From Morella rubra (lineage: Eukaryota; Streptophyta; Magnoliopsida; Fagales; Myricaceae), in assembly GCA_003952965.2 (NCBI GenBank), contig RXIC02000063.1:1-64000 (forward strand): a stretch of DNA of 64,000 bases, read 5' to 3'. The position numbers and the translations under genes were made by a program. Positions 47,681 to 61,465 of this stretch are shown here, piece by piece (position 1 is the stretch's first letter; every line of letters begins with the position of its first letter). The notes beneath the pieces were generated by a model. The model ran no database searches. It was given only the letters and a program-made list of their open reading frames with translations, and was not told where the DNA came from.

Positions 47681-50600
47681 TTATACAAGATGGCCAGGGA
47701 AACGACCAATAAGTCTGCACTGTTCTGGAAGCAAAGAAGAAATTACTTGTTCATTGACTGGAAAAAGCTCACCATCAATGCCACAGCCGTTGTGAGAGCG
47801 CTTTCCAGGCTTAATCTTCACAGACTTTACCTGCATCCAGTGCACCTTGGGTTAAATGAAGCCAGTCCAAATGGATGTACTTCTGACAATCATGCTCTCC
47901 AAACAAGGAATACTCATAAAAGATTCTCAAGCTCAAACATCTCCTCACCCCGTGTATATGCCATGCCTAAGTTAATAAAAAAATAGAACACGCAGAGGGA
48001 CAAGTCTTGGATGAGGTTGTGGATCTTAAATTCAAGAGAAGTGGATGAATCTGCCAACATGCAATTACAGTAAATCAACAAAACAAAACAACCTTCATGC
48101 CACTTATCTTTAAATTGATGACAACTGTCCCTGGGAATCTATTTAAACTTGCAACTAAGATTTCATAAACATGGCGTGATACAATTTTAGTGATGTCTTT
48201 TGGAATTGCAATTTTAGTGATGTCTTTTGGAATTGAAACTCTGCCCCCGCCCCCCCCCCAAAAAAAAAACACACACAAAAAAAAAACTCTAATCTCCTCT
48301 TCCAGACCAAAAGAAAAGGAGTACAAAGCATCGCTAGAGTAATGTCTACCTTCACATATTCAACGTATGGCAGTGAAAGATGCTGACCCATCTGCAGCAG
48401 CAAGAAAAATCTCAACAGCCTCAGTCGCCCACTTCCATGAATCAAGAGCACATCCATGTTGTTGTCATCATGCTCAGCTTTTGGTGCCACCACCTGCGAA
48501 CTCTGAACAGTTCTGCATGCATGGTTGCAAACGATAATGCTAAGAAATTGTCCCTTTGTAACAACCCAGTTATCTTCACGTCGTGGCATGACTTCCTTTC
48601 TCATTCCTGTTTCTACATCATCTGATGGCCCTGGCAATTCAATTGGATTTTCTACATCCCAGTTAGGTTCACTATCCCACTTTGGTTCGGTGTCCCATAT
48701 TGGACCTGGATCAGATAGTGTTGAAGAAATATCCTCCTTATCATTCGTCGCAGCATTGGCCCAAGAACATCTAGAGGTATCATTTGCGGCAGTCAATCCA
48801 GTAAATCCTTTTTCGGTCCTTGACTTCGACCTGGTCCTCGGCCAGTTTGGAGTCGTTGATAGAGGTAGCTGTGGATGAATTACTTCTGGCTCCGCAGTCA
48901 CATTGCTCCTCCCAGATGACAGGCGTTTTGCTTTTGGATCTATGCCACGTACATATTCAGAGGGTTCAGTACTAGCATGAGCGCTACTGCAGGTTGTATC
49001 CAAGTCTCCTCCAGACATTCGGCTGGGGGTCATGATCGAGTCAATACTAGATAGACTAGAGGCTCTAGGAATGCCATCTTTGCTTGATCTCCTCATGATG
49101 TCTGTGTAAAGCTCTGATATGTCGACCACTTCCCTCTCAGTTGAGAAGTTTCCCTCTCGATTCTCTTTTGATGCAGGAAGATATTCCACTTCATAGTTGT
49201 ACTTTGGCAAGCACAAAAACTTGAGGAATCCAGCAACAAAATAACGCAGAGGACCAAAGCGCTTCTGATATTTCTCAGAAAGTTCCAATACTGCGCCAAA
49301 TTAGAAAATACAGATACATAAACAACAAATGTTCCAAATCTAAGAAGTTATAGTCCTGCACATGTCAGATATCATCATTAACTCTGCTCCTAGCTAATAG
49401 TTCGTTAATAATCATCTCTGTCTATCATTAGACCTAAACAAATGGATCAAAATGCATTCGAGATAATTAAACGATATCAAAGGACTCTAAACCAGGGTTA
49501 ACATTATTAAATCCAGGTTTTTTAGCTGACAATGATATTGAACACCAGCATCTAGTCTATAGCAAGAGGCCATTGCTTTAATTACAAATACTGCAGGCCA
49601 AACCAAAATCATAGTATCAATGAAGGAAGCTCAGATCAATGGAGGGCCATCAAATCAAGTACCCACATTCCAATTAAGTTGATGTTTGGTTATGAAATAT
49701 TTTTAACTTTTTAAGAAATTTTTTCAAACACTCAAAATTTTTACCACCAAACATCAAAATCTCAAAATTTTTACACAAAATCCAACACCTTTCACACAAA
49801 ACTTCAATACTTTTTCATGAAAAGAAAATTACAACAAATATTCTCACTTTTTAACAAACTCCATTACTTTTTCATTAAAAAAATCCATCAACTTCTCTCT
49901 CCTTACTTTTAACAAATTCCAATAAAAATCATTCTATAATAAGCCATTCTTCAACTTTTTCACCAACTTTTTACAACCCCTATAAAAAGTCAAACTGAAA
50001 AATTTTCTTCTACAAACTCAAAATTCATAAATTTTTTGCTTGCCAATCATTACTATCATGGATGAGCTACATTCAGCCTCTCATCTTGAGACTTCTATTA
50101 AATGGAATGGTGTAACAGGGAGGAACGCACATGTAACTGGCCAACACACCATGGCAGGTGCAGCAACTTTGCTAAAAAATCATTACAAATTCGTCACATG
50201 TCTAATGAAGGTAAAAACTGCATGCACTTTGAAGCGGTGGTCATGATTTTAAACTACAACATTTCATCTCCCACCTTTTCTTTGCACCTAAAAAAGCATC
50301 AAAAGGGATCCACAACCTTTTCTTCAACAAATAATTCAAGGTCATGAAACACTCATGGTATAAATGCTTCATATTAGGCAAGCCATAAGTGTGAAGCATG
50401 CTTAAACCTGTGGAACTTCGAAACATCAGAGACAAAATATTTCTTCTTCAAACTTCATAAGAAAGCAAGCATCAACATCCATGACATTTCAAATACATGT
50501 GATCCAGAAACATGAGGAAACAGAATGAAAGTAGTTGTATCATAAAAAAGATAACCCTAATTTGATTGATTGCCGCTAGGAATTTTGGGCATATGGGAAC

Positions 50601-53600
50601 CTAATTGTCCACAATACAACCAAGATTTAAGAAAATGCAATTGCAACAATCATGAATTACCATCACTGACAAACCCAAAGTATGAGGCAGTCATCCCAAA
50701 TTGAGTAACACCTCTCTGAATCCACTCAACAGCGAAAACATCTGTAGCGGTAAGACCTCCCTGAAACCAACAAAGAATTTCCTTGTTTGGATAAGAAAGT
50801 TTAATACTTTCACTATAAAGTGCTAACAACACTACATGCATATGGGAAAACAGAAATTGCAGCATCAAGAGAAATAAACAAATTTCCATGAACTTATTTG
50901 AGAAAGGATAATTGTTTTTGGGAAGCAAGAAATTCCTCCTTTTTATAAGATTTTTTTTTTCTTTTCAGGTTTTGCCCTACAAACAACTTATTGTCATCCT
51001 GTCTGTTTGAAAAAAGTTTTCTGCAATAGTTTTCTTTCTGTTCTGCTAGTAACAGCTCAGTAGAGCTGTCAATTTTAACGTTTTGTATGTACTACATATA
51101 AACTCTTAGGGGAAAAAAAAAGAAAAGAAACAAAGTGCCTGACAAGAGTGGAGGTTCCCCACCTGTGGGCTAAGTGGAACGTCCACCCAGTGGCACCCTT
51201 GACATGTTCTGCCCCCTCAGTGTGGGGACACCCTCTTGCAGCTTGCCCCGATGTCATCGACAGGAGGGGACGATCTGCTCGGCCGGGGGGGGGCGAGAGA
51301 ACTGTCGTGACAGAATGCATGGGCCATCGTGGCCACCCGCCGAGGACACGGAGGGTGCCGCTTGAAAGGGTGGAGACCCTCCCCATGTGATCCACCCCAC
51401 AAGGGGGTGGACAGAGGCCACCCCCCATCAGGAATGCTACTAGGCAAAGTGGAGCCCACCCACTGCCATCTTTTTAGTATTGCCTAATCTTTAACCATTC
51501 AACTCAAGTACCCATTACAATAATCCTAAAATATTCAAACAAATCACTGCTACCTGCCCACTCAACAAACCAACGTAAAAAAACAATTCAGACATTTTTC
51601 CCCTGAAAACAGAAAGCTGAGAAATCTTTTGCCATTCAGTATATATTTTGGGAACATTAGAGAGACTAACTGGGCTAACTTGCTGAAAAAAAGGAAACAA
51701 AAACAATTGGGCTAGATTTTAAATTCTCATCAAAATCAATATATGATGCATAGCGGTCGACAAAGGCGTGAGCTACATATTTCTGTCAATTCAATTGTCT
51801 TTCTTATCTAACTTCCCTGTCAAATTGTCACTAAGACTTTAAACACTTTTGTTATCAAACTGTTCTATTACCAAAAAAGATGAACAAAAGTATCTATTAC
51901 CAAAAAAGATGAACAAAAGTATCAGTTTTATTTTTTATTTTTTTTATTCAGTCTTAAAAAATGTGAATCAAGTGTTTTATCGTTAGCATGATGGTGAAAT
52001 GTAGGTTAAGGACATTGTCATCAACTAGTTGCCCAGACTCAACAAGTTTGCCATTATAACCATGACGAGACAGATGTGACATGAGTCTTGGTATGTGAGT
52101 TGAATCCAACCTTGGCTGAAATTCCAAACACTTCTCTTGTGACATTACCTGAAGAGAAAACTTTCTTCTGCAATGCATTTAAATTTACAGCTACAGTTTT
52201 CATTAATATCCTATCTGCTAAGAGTCAAGTAATCACTGTAAAGAAATTATCTGACAACCAAAAGGGAAAAGTTTTCCCGTGAGACACACGACCAGCTTAT
52301 TACAAGGGGTTGGATCATAGTCAATTTGCCAAGCTGTCATCAAAGACCATTGATATAAAACCTGCTATGCGACAATTTGTTAAGAGAATATAATTTAACT
52401 AACTACATCTACCTCTTCCTATCAGCTTAAACTAAATCCTAAGGTCATACCTTGGCTCTACTTTCTCTCCAACTGAAAATGCCAAATTCCTTTCTTGATA
52501 GGTTGGTCCCCCCTATTTTCTTGTCCCGCATGAATTTGAGGAATTAAATTTACATTCTTATGATTTTAAACTTTTGGTAGAAGCTACAATTTAACAATAA
52601 CAATGAATTAAAAGCATCACTTCATAGAGCACATAGTATCATAAGAAACAAGTTGTAAATAGATGATGCTAGGTCTATTTTAATGCACCACATTACCTTC
52701 ACAATAGCCATTGCAGCAGAAACAGGATCTCTGACTCCAAGAACAGTCCAAATTAATGAATTATCAGAACCAGCAGGAATAATCCCAATCGGTAAAGAAA
52801 TTCCCTCCTTCTGGTTGTCCCTACTGAGTAGACCATTTAGAACCTGCATAACAACCAAGGACGTGTAAGTTGATCAATATAAAAAGCCAGAGGGTACGGA
52901 CAGCGTGCCTAATACTGTGAAAGTATAAAGGACTAGCAATCTTCACAAATCATTACAAATTTCCTCCCAATCTGAATATTTAACCTTGCTAAACTGGGAG
53001 AAACAGATGTCAGTTTCACTTCCACAAAAAATACTATTCAATTTGATAATTCAGCCAGAAATAACATCCTACCCTAGTGCAAAGAGACAATGGTAAAAGT
53101 TACACGGAAATATCAAGCCAAAAATTTTCAAATACAAACAAAGAAGAAAAGTACTAAATGTCTTGAGCATAAGGAAGAGTCCAAAAGTGTATGATATTGG
53201 TAGTCTAGCTCCAATGTTTCATCAACGCATACCTAGAACTGTAAGATCCTAAACTGGGCACTAACAACTGTCCTACAAGCAAGGGCGCAACCAACTACAG
53301 ATCAGCTTAAAACTAAATCAAATATACCCAAACTACCTGAAACTTGACTCTCTATATCCCTTGCAATGGGAAGGTTACTTTCACATCAGTTTTGAAAAGC
53401 ATAGTTCCTTCCAGACTCCAGTATAAGAAACTCAATACCCCCTCAATAAAGATGACTGTAGGCCCAAATGTTAAGCCTGTGACTTACCTGTCTTTCAGGG
53501 CTTGATTTTCCAATTAATTTGTTGCAGGTAGTGCCCGCTAGTTCTTAATAAAAATTTAGTTTTCTAATAAAAACTTGAAACCTTAGCAGACCAAGCTGCA

Positions 53601-56600
53601 GGTTTCTTCACTTGATTGACTTTTTTGGAACCAAATAACCTGTAAACAAGATCAACCACCAAGTTGCACGTGTAGATAGAAGTAAACTTTGGATTTCCAT
53701 CTCACGAGTTCTTGAAATGATAATAGAGAATATGTGAACATTTATTCTCCTTTGGCCATGGATCAGGTTCCTCAGTGTGCAATACAGTTCAAGCAACATA
53801 ATGGAGGAGTAGCATAAGGAGCCTTGAGAAAGCCCTTGATGCCACTATTATAAGATCCTCTGACTATAATATGATGGTTGGTGAGAGTTCATCAAGGTTT
53901 CTTATAGGTGTAATTCAATAGTTTCAGGTCTAGTTTGCTTCAAGCAGCAATCACACCATTTTGAAACATATTAAGAAGAAAAAGGTACATAAGCAAATGA
54001 TGGAATCAAAACCAGCAACAACTTAGAAGCTGGTTCAAAACTATCAACATTGAAATATTTTAAGTGATGAATGATATGCACACTATATTCACCAGAGAGG
54101 CTTCTTTCTCCTTGTACTAATAGCTAAGAAATCCTAAATCAGAAACTGGAAGAACTTTTAGAAAGTTCTACAAACAAAACAGGTTGTGTACCACTGAGGA
54201 CCACAGAAAAAAGACCCAACATTAAACCCAAAATAAGACCTCAAGGATCAGAATAAGAGTCCATATCCGAGGATCTAGCATATATAAATGTCTCGTGGCT
54301 TAGATTTTAAGAACCTGAACTAAGTTGAAATTTCTTTATCATTCCCAGTTTTATCAAGAACCAAGAATTTTCTTTGTTTGGCCCCTTCTTTTTTGCCAGC
54401 TCTCTATTTTGTTTCAAATCAGACTTTTTTCATGACATGACGTGAGTTGACAAGCAAAAGCATTGATTATCAACTATTTTATCAACCTATCTACTATGCT
54501 AAGTAAAGGTGTTGTTTTCAATAAATAGAAATTGCAGAGAGAATATTTTTATTCAGTTATATGGGGAACCACATTTTCCTATTTTCTGCAGCCAAAGAAT
54601 CCTCTTATTTATATTTCTCAGCTACTTCTCGATATTTGAGAGCAATGTTCTTGTTATATTTCAAATTAAATGTGGTCAAGCAAGATGATCCTATGTGTCC
54701 AGGCTAGCCATCCATACATTGACATGTCTTCGAAAGATACACTAGCAATACAGTAGATACTCAAAGTGCACACAGACTGAATGAGATTTTTAAACCCTCA
54801 CTTGAACTAGAATGCCCAGAGTTCAACACCAATTGCCTCTTAAAGAAAAAATAAACAAAAAGGGTCACAACCTAGAGACCTTTTCTTTTATTTTTTATAA
54901 GAACCTAGAGACCTATTTTAAAACATAAATTTATCAACTTACCTCTCCATATCACTAATTGACTTTGTTTAGCTCACAAATATTATTATATTTTTACACA
55001 GTTAAGGACAAAAATTTACGACCCATTGAAGAATGCTTGGTTAAAGGTTGTCCAATTGATCCAAGGTATGAACCTTAATGGAAAGTTCCAAGAAACTAGA
55101 AGCCATGGAGTGAGCAGTAAATAGTACTACATGCGAAAGGAAAATGGTAGATTTGTAGAGAACACAACAGAAATAAATGAATGATCCATGTCTTACCTCA
55201 TTGATAATTCCATCACCTCCCACACATATAATTCCTGGAAAAGAAAAAGGTACAGCATGTATAAATGGGAAAAACTGTAAAGATGATGAACATAACCAAA
55301 TGCAATACCAAAAGTAAATAAAACAGATTCCACTATTTGATTGCCAAAGAGATAGTACCATCAGGGCAAGTGCTGATGTCAACACTGGATGCAAGTTCTC
55401 TAGCATGGCCAGCATGTGTGGTTTTTACAACCTCCAATTTAAACCCTGCAAGCTGTCACAGTTTGGATTTCCGCATCAATAGGGATACAGACAAAATATT
55501 CCATAAACTTTTTCCTACTATATAGAGTTAAAGCAACCACCCATTTTAACCATAAAGGTCAAGTTCCATAGCTTTTAAATTTGAAGGGAAAAGTGAGAAA
55601 ACATTAAGGAACCCAAAAATACAGAGTAAAGGAGGGACTAATATTGATGAGGACTATTGTCACGATCTCCCACCTTAAACGGGTTGACTAGCATGAAAAA
55701 TTTCAAGCAAATGTGATGACCTCACTCCTTAGGTAGAAGCTAGCATGACAGTTGGAGCCCCTGGTGTTACAAGTGGCATTTTCATAATTATAACATCTCA
55801 GAACAACATGTTGGACCCGGATTCGAAGAGACAAAAACCATGGTTCAATTCTAGAGACATAATGAGAGGCTTAGAGCAGTTTCCTGAACAAAACTAAGTT
55901 TACAAGGGGTAATAAGGTTTTATGTTTGCTCAAGTATACCAATGTTTTGGTCCAAAAAAGAAACAGTTTCTAAGGTTTTCTCCTGCATTTGGGTCTCGGT
56001 CAAGAATGCTCTTTAAGGGAAGCATGTGTTTCATTCCTTCACCAACCCCGTTGGTAAGGTCGATGAGGCTCGAATTAAGCTACTTCTAGGCTTTGAAGTG
56101 TGCCAAGATAGGTAGGATTTTAGGTCTCCAATGTGTCCATGAAGAAGGGGCCTTGAGATTATTGTCGACAATACCAACTGATAAATGTTGTACTTGTTAC
56201 CCTAAGGGCAGTTAAGCCTAATATTTGCAGGTTATTAGTCATTCACATGGTCTATGTTCAGCCATACTTGCATGACTCAATCAATCATGAGGCATGATTG
56301 TCAAGCACGACTGTGATGAGACATGAGATAACAGTGTGCATCATGCTAGGATAGATAGCACCTGTGAGGCCTTGTGCTGAGTGGTCTTTGATAAGTTGGT
56401 CTTATTTTTGGTGCTCTCCCTCTGAAATGACAATTGTGATGTAAAGGTGGAGATGGATGACAATGAAGATGATCCCTATATTCAACCCAGTCTACTTCCT
56501 CCTTCCTCTCTCTTTCTCTAAGTCGCAAAAGAAAAAAACACTTCGATTTATGCAATTAAGGTGTGTAGTGCTACCCAGCATTTTCTCCAGAATTTATGCA

Positions 56601-58972
56601 TGGTAACATGCGCAGATGGAGCATTATGTAATACTGCAGTGTCTCAACAATTTTGCAGTGAAATGTTTAGGAGGAATTAGGACGTCAGATAGTGGCTTTA
56701 AATAAAATTCAAAGGAGTGGCAAAAGGGTTCAGCAGACCTACTCTATTTCTGTTCCTAACAGCTAAAACTTTTCCCATAACCTTCCCCAAGATACTGCAA
56801 GAAATTTGATACAGGTAGACACCTTCAGATTTAAAAAAAATAGTTATTTTCAAGTTAAAAGTTTCAATTCAAAGATTTTGCGTCCTAAAATAAATTCAGT
56901 TTTTTCCTTCCAGTTCTATACTATTTAGAGATGAGGGCAATTTCATTCATTAAAATATAATAGGCAAGACAGATGTCAACAGCCCCAAATGGAACCCAAC
57001 TCTGGGCATCATCAATATCCCTGAAGATACCCCTCTCCCATTTAGGATCCCCCTAAACACCAAGTTAGAGTGGCGCAGGGCAGTGCAGGGTTGTGATTCT
57101 TTGAGGCAATGCTTTCTCAAAAAGGGATTATCATTTGAAAATCACCGGTGCGAAAAACATTAAAAGAAAAAAGGTATAAGCTTAGAAAAGATTCTAGCTA
57201 GGAAGTACTGATCTGGAGTTCTTGAAGCAATAGCATTGAAAAATGGAAAAAACTAATCATATTATACCAACTGAAGCTAAAAAAGAAACCGTATCCTTCT
57301 GTCCAATTCCAAAGGACGGACTTGGTTATTCCACAACTACATCAATTACCTCCAGGTGAGACAATCTGATCATGTAGAGGCAAGGAGCCATGTGACCCTG
57401 AAGGTAATTGCAGAGTTTGGAAGTTTTTTTCTTCAATTGACATCCATCCCATATGAAACAGGATTGAAATATATGTTTCCCACTTTACAAAGTTTTCAAC
57501 AAACCAATCCCATACCCTCAAAGAGCTCCAGTGTACTCTTTGCCATCTACACAATAACTAGGGAATCTTGTCATATATATTATAACTCAATCCACTAACG
57601 CAGAAACTCATTCCAATCAGCTTGTTTGTTGGGTGGGATGAGTCACAATTGAAACTAAAACTATAAGCAGGAAATCATGGGATCGATTGTCCTCGTTTGA
57701 GTAAGAGCATTGGAGAAGGGGGAATCTAAATAATCAAAATAGCAGCAGGAGCAAAGACAACGGGTCATATACTACAGTCCACTATCAGAAAATTAAGGCT
57801 TTGCTAGCATGGAGACACGCAGGCACTTCTTTCTCACTTTAATTATTTATTTCTTTTCCTTTTCTTTCTCTTTTATTGACATAGTTTGCACTAAAAAGGT
57901 AATCAACCATCTAAATAATCAGCAGAAACAATCAGCATTTGCACATGGGAGTAGAGGTAAAATTACTTTTTCGTGACGTACCTTAAATATTGGTTCCACA
58001 ATGCTATGGAAAACTTTACTAGAACGACCACGTCCAGATCTTGGGTTTAATATCACAAGCATTTTCGGAGGATTCTTGCATTTGAAGAGTAATTCAGGAG
58101 GAGCATCAAGTGGAAGTAATTCTGAAGAAGCCTGCTTCTTTGAAGACACCAAAGGATGAGGCAAACAATTGACATAACACTGCTGATCTGCAAACCCAGC
58201 AACCCACTGAACTGCTTCTTCCACCACAGAAGCCAAGAAGCGAAAATCCTTGCGACTTCTGCGAGGTTTGATTAGACAAGAGAGTCCACATGAACCTTTT
58301 TTTAATGGGTACGAGTGCACAGTAAAATGCCTGAGACCAACTATGTAGGAGACCTGTCCAAGTCATTGAAGAAAACTATTGAGTCGTGCATGCCAAAGCT
58401 GAAAGAGAGTAGTACCATTCATAAAATCGTTTGTATTAGGATCTACTGGCATGGAAGAAATAGCTTACGGAGACGACATCATCAAGAGTTAGCATGTGGG
58501 AGCCCCAAACTAAAGCTCTGCTGGTGAGTTTAGCATCAACAGCATCTTGGTTGCTAATATCAGGAGTTGAGGTTTGCTGTATATGAATAGCATTCTCACT
58601 GTACGTCTTCCTCTTTTCCCAAACCAGCTTTCCGGAGAATACCACACATCCCAACAGACCAGACTTCTCATCCCCTCCGGCAGCTGCTTGTCCTATTATG
58701 TCTATCCTGTGTTCAAAGGTCTTGGGTTTGTCCGGGTCATCAGCAGGAGGTGCTGGGGTACGGGGACCAGCACTGACCTCACTGCTGCGGCGTGAAGAAG
58801 CCTTGGACTTGTTACGTTTCTCAGGGAAGACAACTGGGGAGGAGTGTTGGGCACCTGTACCGATTTGGGAACACAACCCCAAGCGCCTCAGAGACTGTTG
58901 AGGAGAGATCACTCTCAAAGACGAAGGCGAATTAATACTACTATGCCTGGAAAGACTCCCACTCTTCTGCAT
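47681..58972 (-). CDS. LCBK1: Long-chain base (sphingoid base) kinase, LCBK1-like
   Basis: It phosphorylates sphingoid bases (such as sphinganine or phytosphingosine) at C1 using ATP, making signalling lipids on endomembranes. Eight coding exons on the minus strand join in frame to 781 aa: 58972-58469, 58353-57982, 55452-55359, 55234-55197, 52843-52697, 50760-50661, 49290-48350 and 47830-47681. The diacylglycerol-kinase-like catalytic domain starts at KMLVILNPRSGRGRSSKVFH. It has the nucleotide-binding ICVGGDGIINEV (split over exons 3-5) and IGIIPAGSDNSLIW, where Asp stands in the usual GSGN; Arabidopsis LCBK1 is remembered to have the same. A Ser-rich N-terminus and a long linker with RASSLSSIDSIMTPS and repeated DSEPNWD-like acidic stretches are phosphorylation-rich candidates. 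The C-terminus ends SLLPEQCRLIGRF. The gene spans 11.3 kb, mostly introns. A 5' UTR intron with donor at 59427-59428 is likely. Confidence 0.94.
48245..48290. repeat. C-run/A-run low-complexity tract
   Basis: A run of Cs, then As, then (CA)n and more As lies in the last intron of the LCB kinase gene, about 60 bp from the exon 7 splice donor. Confidence 0.85.
49690..50030. mobile_element. A/C-rich repeat block in LCB kinase intron 6
   Basis: A strand-asymmetric block of CAAAATTTTTAC, AACTTCAATACTTTTTCAT and related phrases repeated with variation, flanked by loosely inverted AAA/TTT ends. It resembles plant MITE cores, but no firm terminal repeat or target duplication was found. Confidence 0.35.
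51130..51475. repeat. GC-rich block inside an AT-rich intron
   Basis: About 340 bp of strongly GC-rich sequence, with inverted pieces such as GTGGAGGTTCCCCACC near 51149 and GATCCACCCCACAAGGGGGTGG near 51390, interrupts intron 5 of the LCB kinase gene. Open frames within it have Pro/Gly/His-rich translations without any recognised domain. It is best read as an inserted repeat or transposon. Confidence 0.5.
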
Positions 58973-59682
58973 ATCTCTCCCTTATGCTCGTACTTTGTTC
59001 GTGTTCTTACAATCAAACCGAGACCAAATGTAGTAGATGGGCAGATGTGGACGGCAAATGATGAGTTCTAGCTTCACTGAGCTGGATAAAAGTAGACGAT
59101 GATGTTGACCATAATGATGAAAATTATCCAACCCCGAAAAGAGGCCCTGCAATGGCATAAAGATCCGATCACCCAGCCTATCCAAAATTCGTTTCTAAAA
59201 CAAAATCCCAATGTACCTAGCATAATAAAATTGCATCAAATTAATGGAAAAATACATTCTCTAGATCCAAACAAAAACAACACTCACATATTTGCAGGTA
59301 TAAGGTCGACCAAATTATCCAGATCAAATCTCTAAATCCCGAAATAATTAATCAAAAAACCCTGAAGCGTAGTTCATAATTTGTTCTCATTATCCAATGG
59401 TCTACATTAAGAGCAAAATAACCATACCTTAGGGTGGCTGGAACATGGACGGTGAGAGAGAGAGATCGGGGATGGGGATTAGAGAGAGAGAGAGGAGCCG
59501 TCGTTGACTCGCTGGCGGCGGCTCAAGGTGGCTGGAAGCCTGAACGGCTGAACCTGAGGTGACAGGAGAGAGAGAGAGATCGGCAACGAGTCGGCGAGTG
59601 GCGAAGGGGGGGAAGAGTGGGACTGGAGACTCGGGCGATTCGGGGGAGAACGGGGAAGAAGGCCGAATAAGGTCCCCAAGTG

Positions 59683-59716
59683 ACCTGGGTCAAAACGCAC
59701 GTTTTGGCCCAGGTCA
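59683..59716. repeat. Short near-perfect palindrome
   Basis: GACCTGGGTCAAAACG and its inverted partner CGTTTTGGCCCAGGTC are separated by two bases, matching at 15 of 16 positions. A T-run follows. Confidence 0.85.
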
Positions 59717-60257
59717 TTTTTTTTTTTTAAATGGGTATTTTTTAAAAAAAACCAGTACCAAAAATTCGTCGATTCGGGTTCCAAAAAAAAATAGGAAAAT
59801 GCATTCATATTCCTGAATGTATTGGAATCGAAACCAAACCCGAAACTTCAATTTTAGCTGGAATTTTTGCCCAAATTTAAATGAAAGAGAAAAAAGTTTA
59901 TATTAGAAAAAAATATACTTTTTATTTTTTAATTATTGGGGTTATGACATTTTATAAAGAATTTATCTCATACAAAATATAATTATAAAAAAGGTAAAAT
60001 CGTCATTTCACTTAACTAAAATAGCAATTTCTTTTCAAATTGTAAAATGTAAAACGGTTAGTAGTTAAATTGAGAAATATAACGAAATTGATAATTTATA
60101 GTGCAAAATGTCAGAACCTCAATAATTGTGGGGGCAAAAAGTATTTTTAAAAAAAATTGTATCTTTGAACTTTCATAACTCATAACTTTTACTATCTAAA
60201 ATTTTTTTTTTTTTTTTTGAAGATTTGAGTTGAATCTTGAATTTCTTTTAGGCTGAT

Positions 60258-61465
60258 TTAATATATTGGTCTTGTGGTATTTCCAAATTCTAAATTGGTT
60301 TTTAAGGGTATTTTTTGTCCTAAATAGGACCTGTAGAATATTAATATGCTAACACAACCATTTCGAACATCTGAATTTAGACAATAAACTCTTACATGGC
60401 TAGTCGAGACACTTCTTAAACAATATCAAACATTCACGTTTCCATTCCTAATGGTAAAAATTAATTGTACCACCTTTGCATGACATATTTGATCTAGATA
60501 AAACTTTTGGTCTGGCGTGATGGCATATATAGAGTGACACTCATTAATTTTTTACTATTAAAAATGGACATGTAGAGGTCTAGTATTGTTTAATATGTAT
60601 TCCATTAGTCAGGTTAAGGGTGAGTACCGAAATGAATGGAACTGGAATGGTCAATTTCGATTCCATTCCGCCAATTCTGGTTCCATTTTGGTATTTGCCG
60701 GAATGCAATTTTTTTGTTCCAGTTTCATTCTGGTATATTACTGGAATGGAACCGGAATTGTCAGAATCAGAATCGAAAATTTCAGTTCGGCATGTGGACT
60801 TTTTTAGGGCCCTAACGAGTTAAAAATATTTTTTTACCGAATTTTTGGAAGATTTTTCTATTATTCATCATAAATTAACAATAAATGTAAACATTCAACC
60901 AAAATCTAGATTCTAAAATAAACATTCAAACAAATTCGGTACTCATCATATGTGTTATACTTTATTTTAAGCCCTATTTTTTTTTTACAAAAAAAAAAAC
61001 GGAATAAAAAATTTCGGTATTTTTTAGTTATTCATTAAAAATTAACAATAAATATAAAATTTTCTCCCAAAATTTAGATTCTAATATAAACATTCAATCA
61101 AATTACATGTGTTATACTTTATTTTGATCACTATTTTATTTTATTTTAAAAAAAAAAAATCAGAAATTTCGATAAGTCTGATTCCAATCCCAAAAATTGT
61201 CAAAAATGACTTCTGATTTCGATTCTAGTATATGCCGAAATCGGAATGAAATTTTCAGAATCAGAAGTGGAATAAAAAATTCCGATTTTTATTGAAATTT
61301 TTACTCACCTTTAAGTTAGGTAGGATTTTACTGTCCAAATGAAGGCTTCAGTCAACATAAGTGTTATATTGACACATTAATATTACACTGGGACTACTTA
61401 TATGACGAAAAATACAACAAGGACCTGTTTGATATTTCGAAATACCGCAGGGACCAATGTAATAA
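60258..61465. mobile_element. Outer foldback element with a nested insertion
   Basis: Left arm (about 60258-60345) and right arm (about 61375-61465) are imperfect inverted repeats. Read inward from each end they share TTGGTC.TG.GGTATTTC, AAAT and a later AGGACCTG-like phrase. Between them lies the second element listed next. The layout is that of one small DNA transposon inserted in another. Confidence 0.6.
60612..61317. mobile_element. Nested AT-rich element with GGGTGAGTA-type inverted ends
   Basis: GGTTAAGGGTGAGTA at the left is mirrored at the right by TTACTCACCTTTAAGTT. The interior repeats variants of TGGAATCGGAATTGG-like strings and has two direct ~165-bp units (from about 60858 and about 61026) sharing AAATTAACAATAAAT, TAGATTCTAA.ATAAACATTC and TGTGTTATACTTTATTTT. 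No transposase is encoded. Confidence 0.6.

Noticed and set aside
51075..51428. 117-codon Pro/Gly-rich frame in the GC-rich block
   Set aside because: Long open frames arise easily in GC-rich DNA; several frames are open on both strands and none shows a domain.
55660..55880. Possible LTR fragment in LCBK1 intron 2
   Set aside because: Phrases looked LTR-like, but no paired repeat, primer site or target duplication could be found.
59479..59808. 109-codon Ser/Pro-rich frame upstream of LCBK1
   Set aside because: It is made of GA/CT-rich leader sequence and T-runs; better explained as 5' UTR and promoter.
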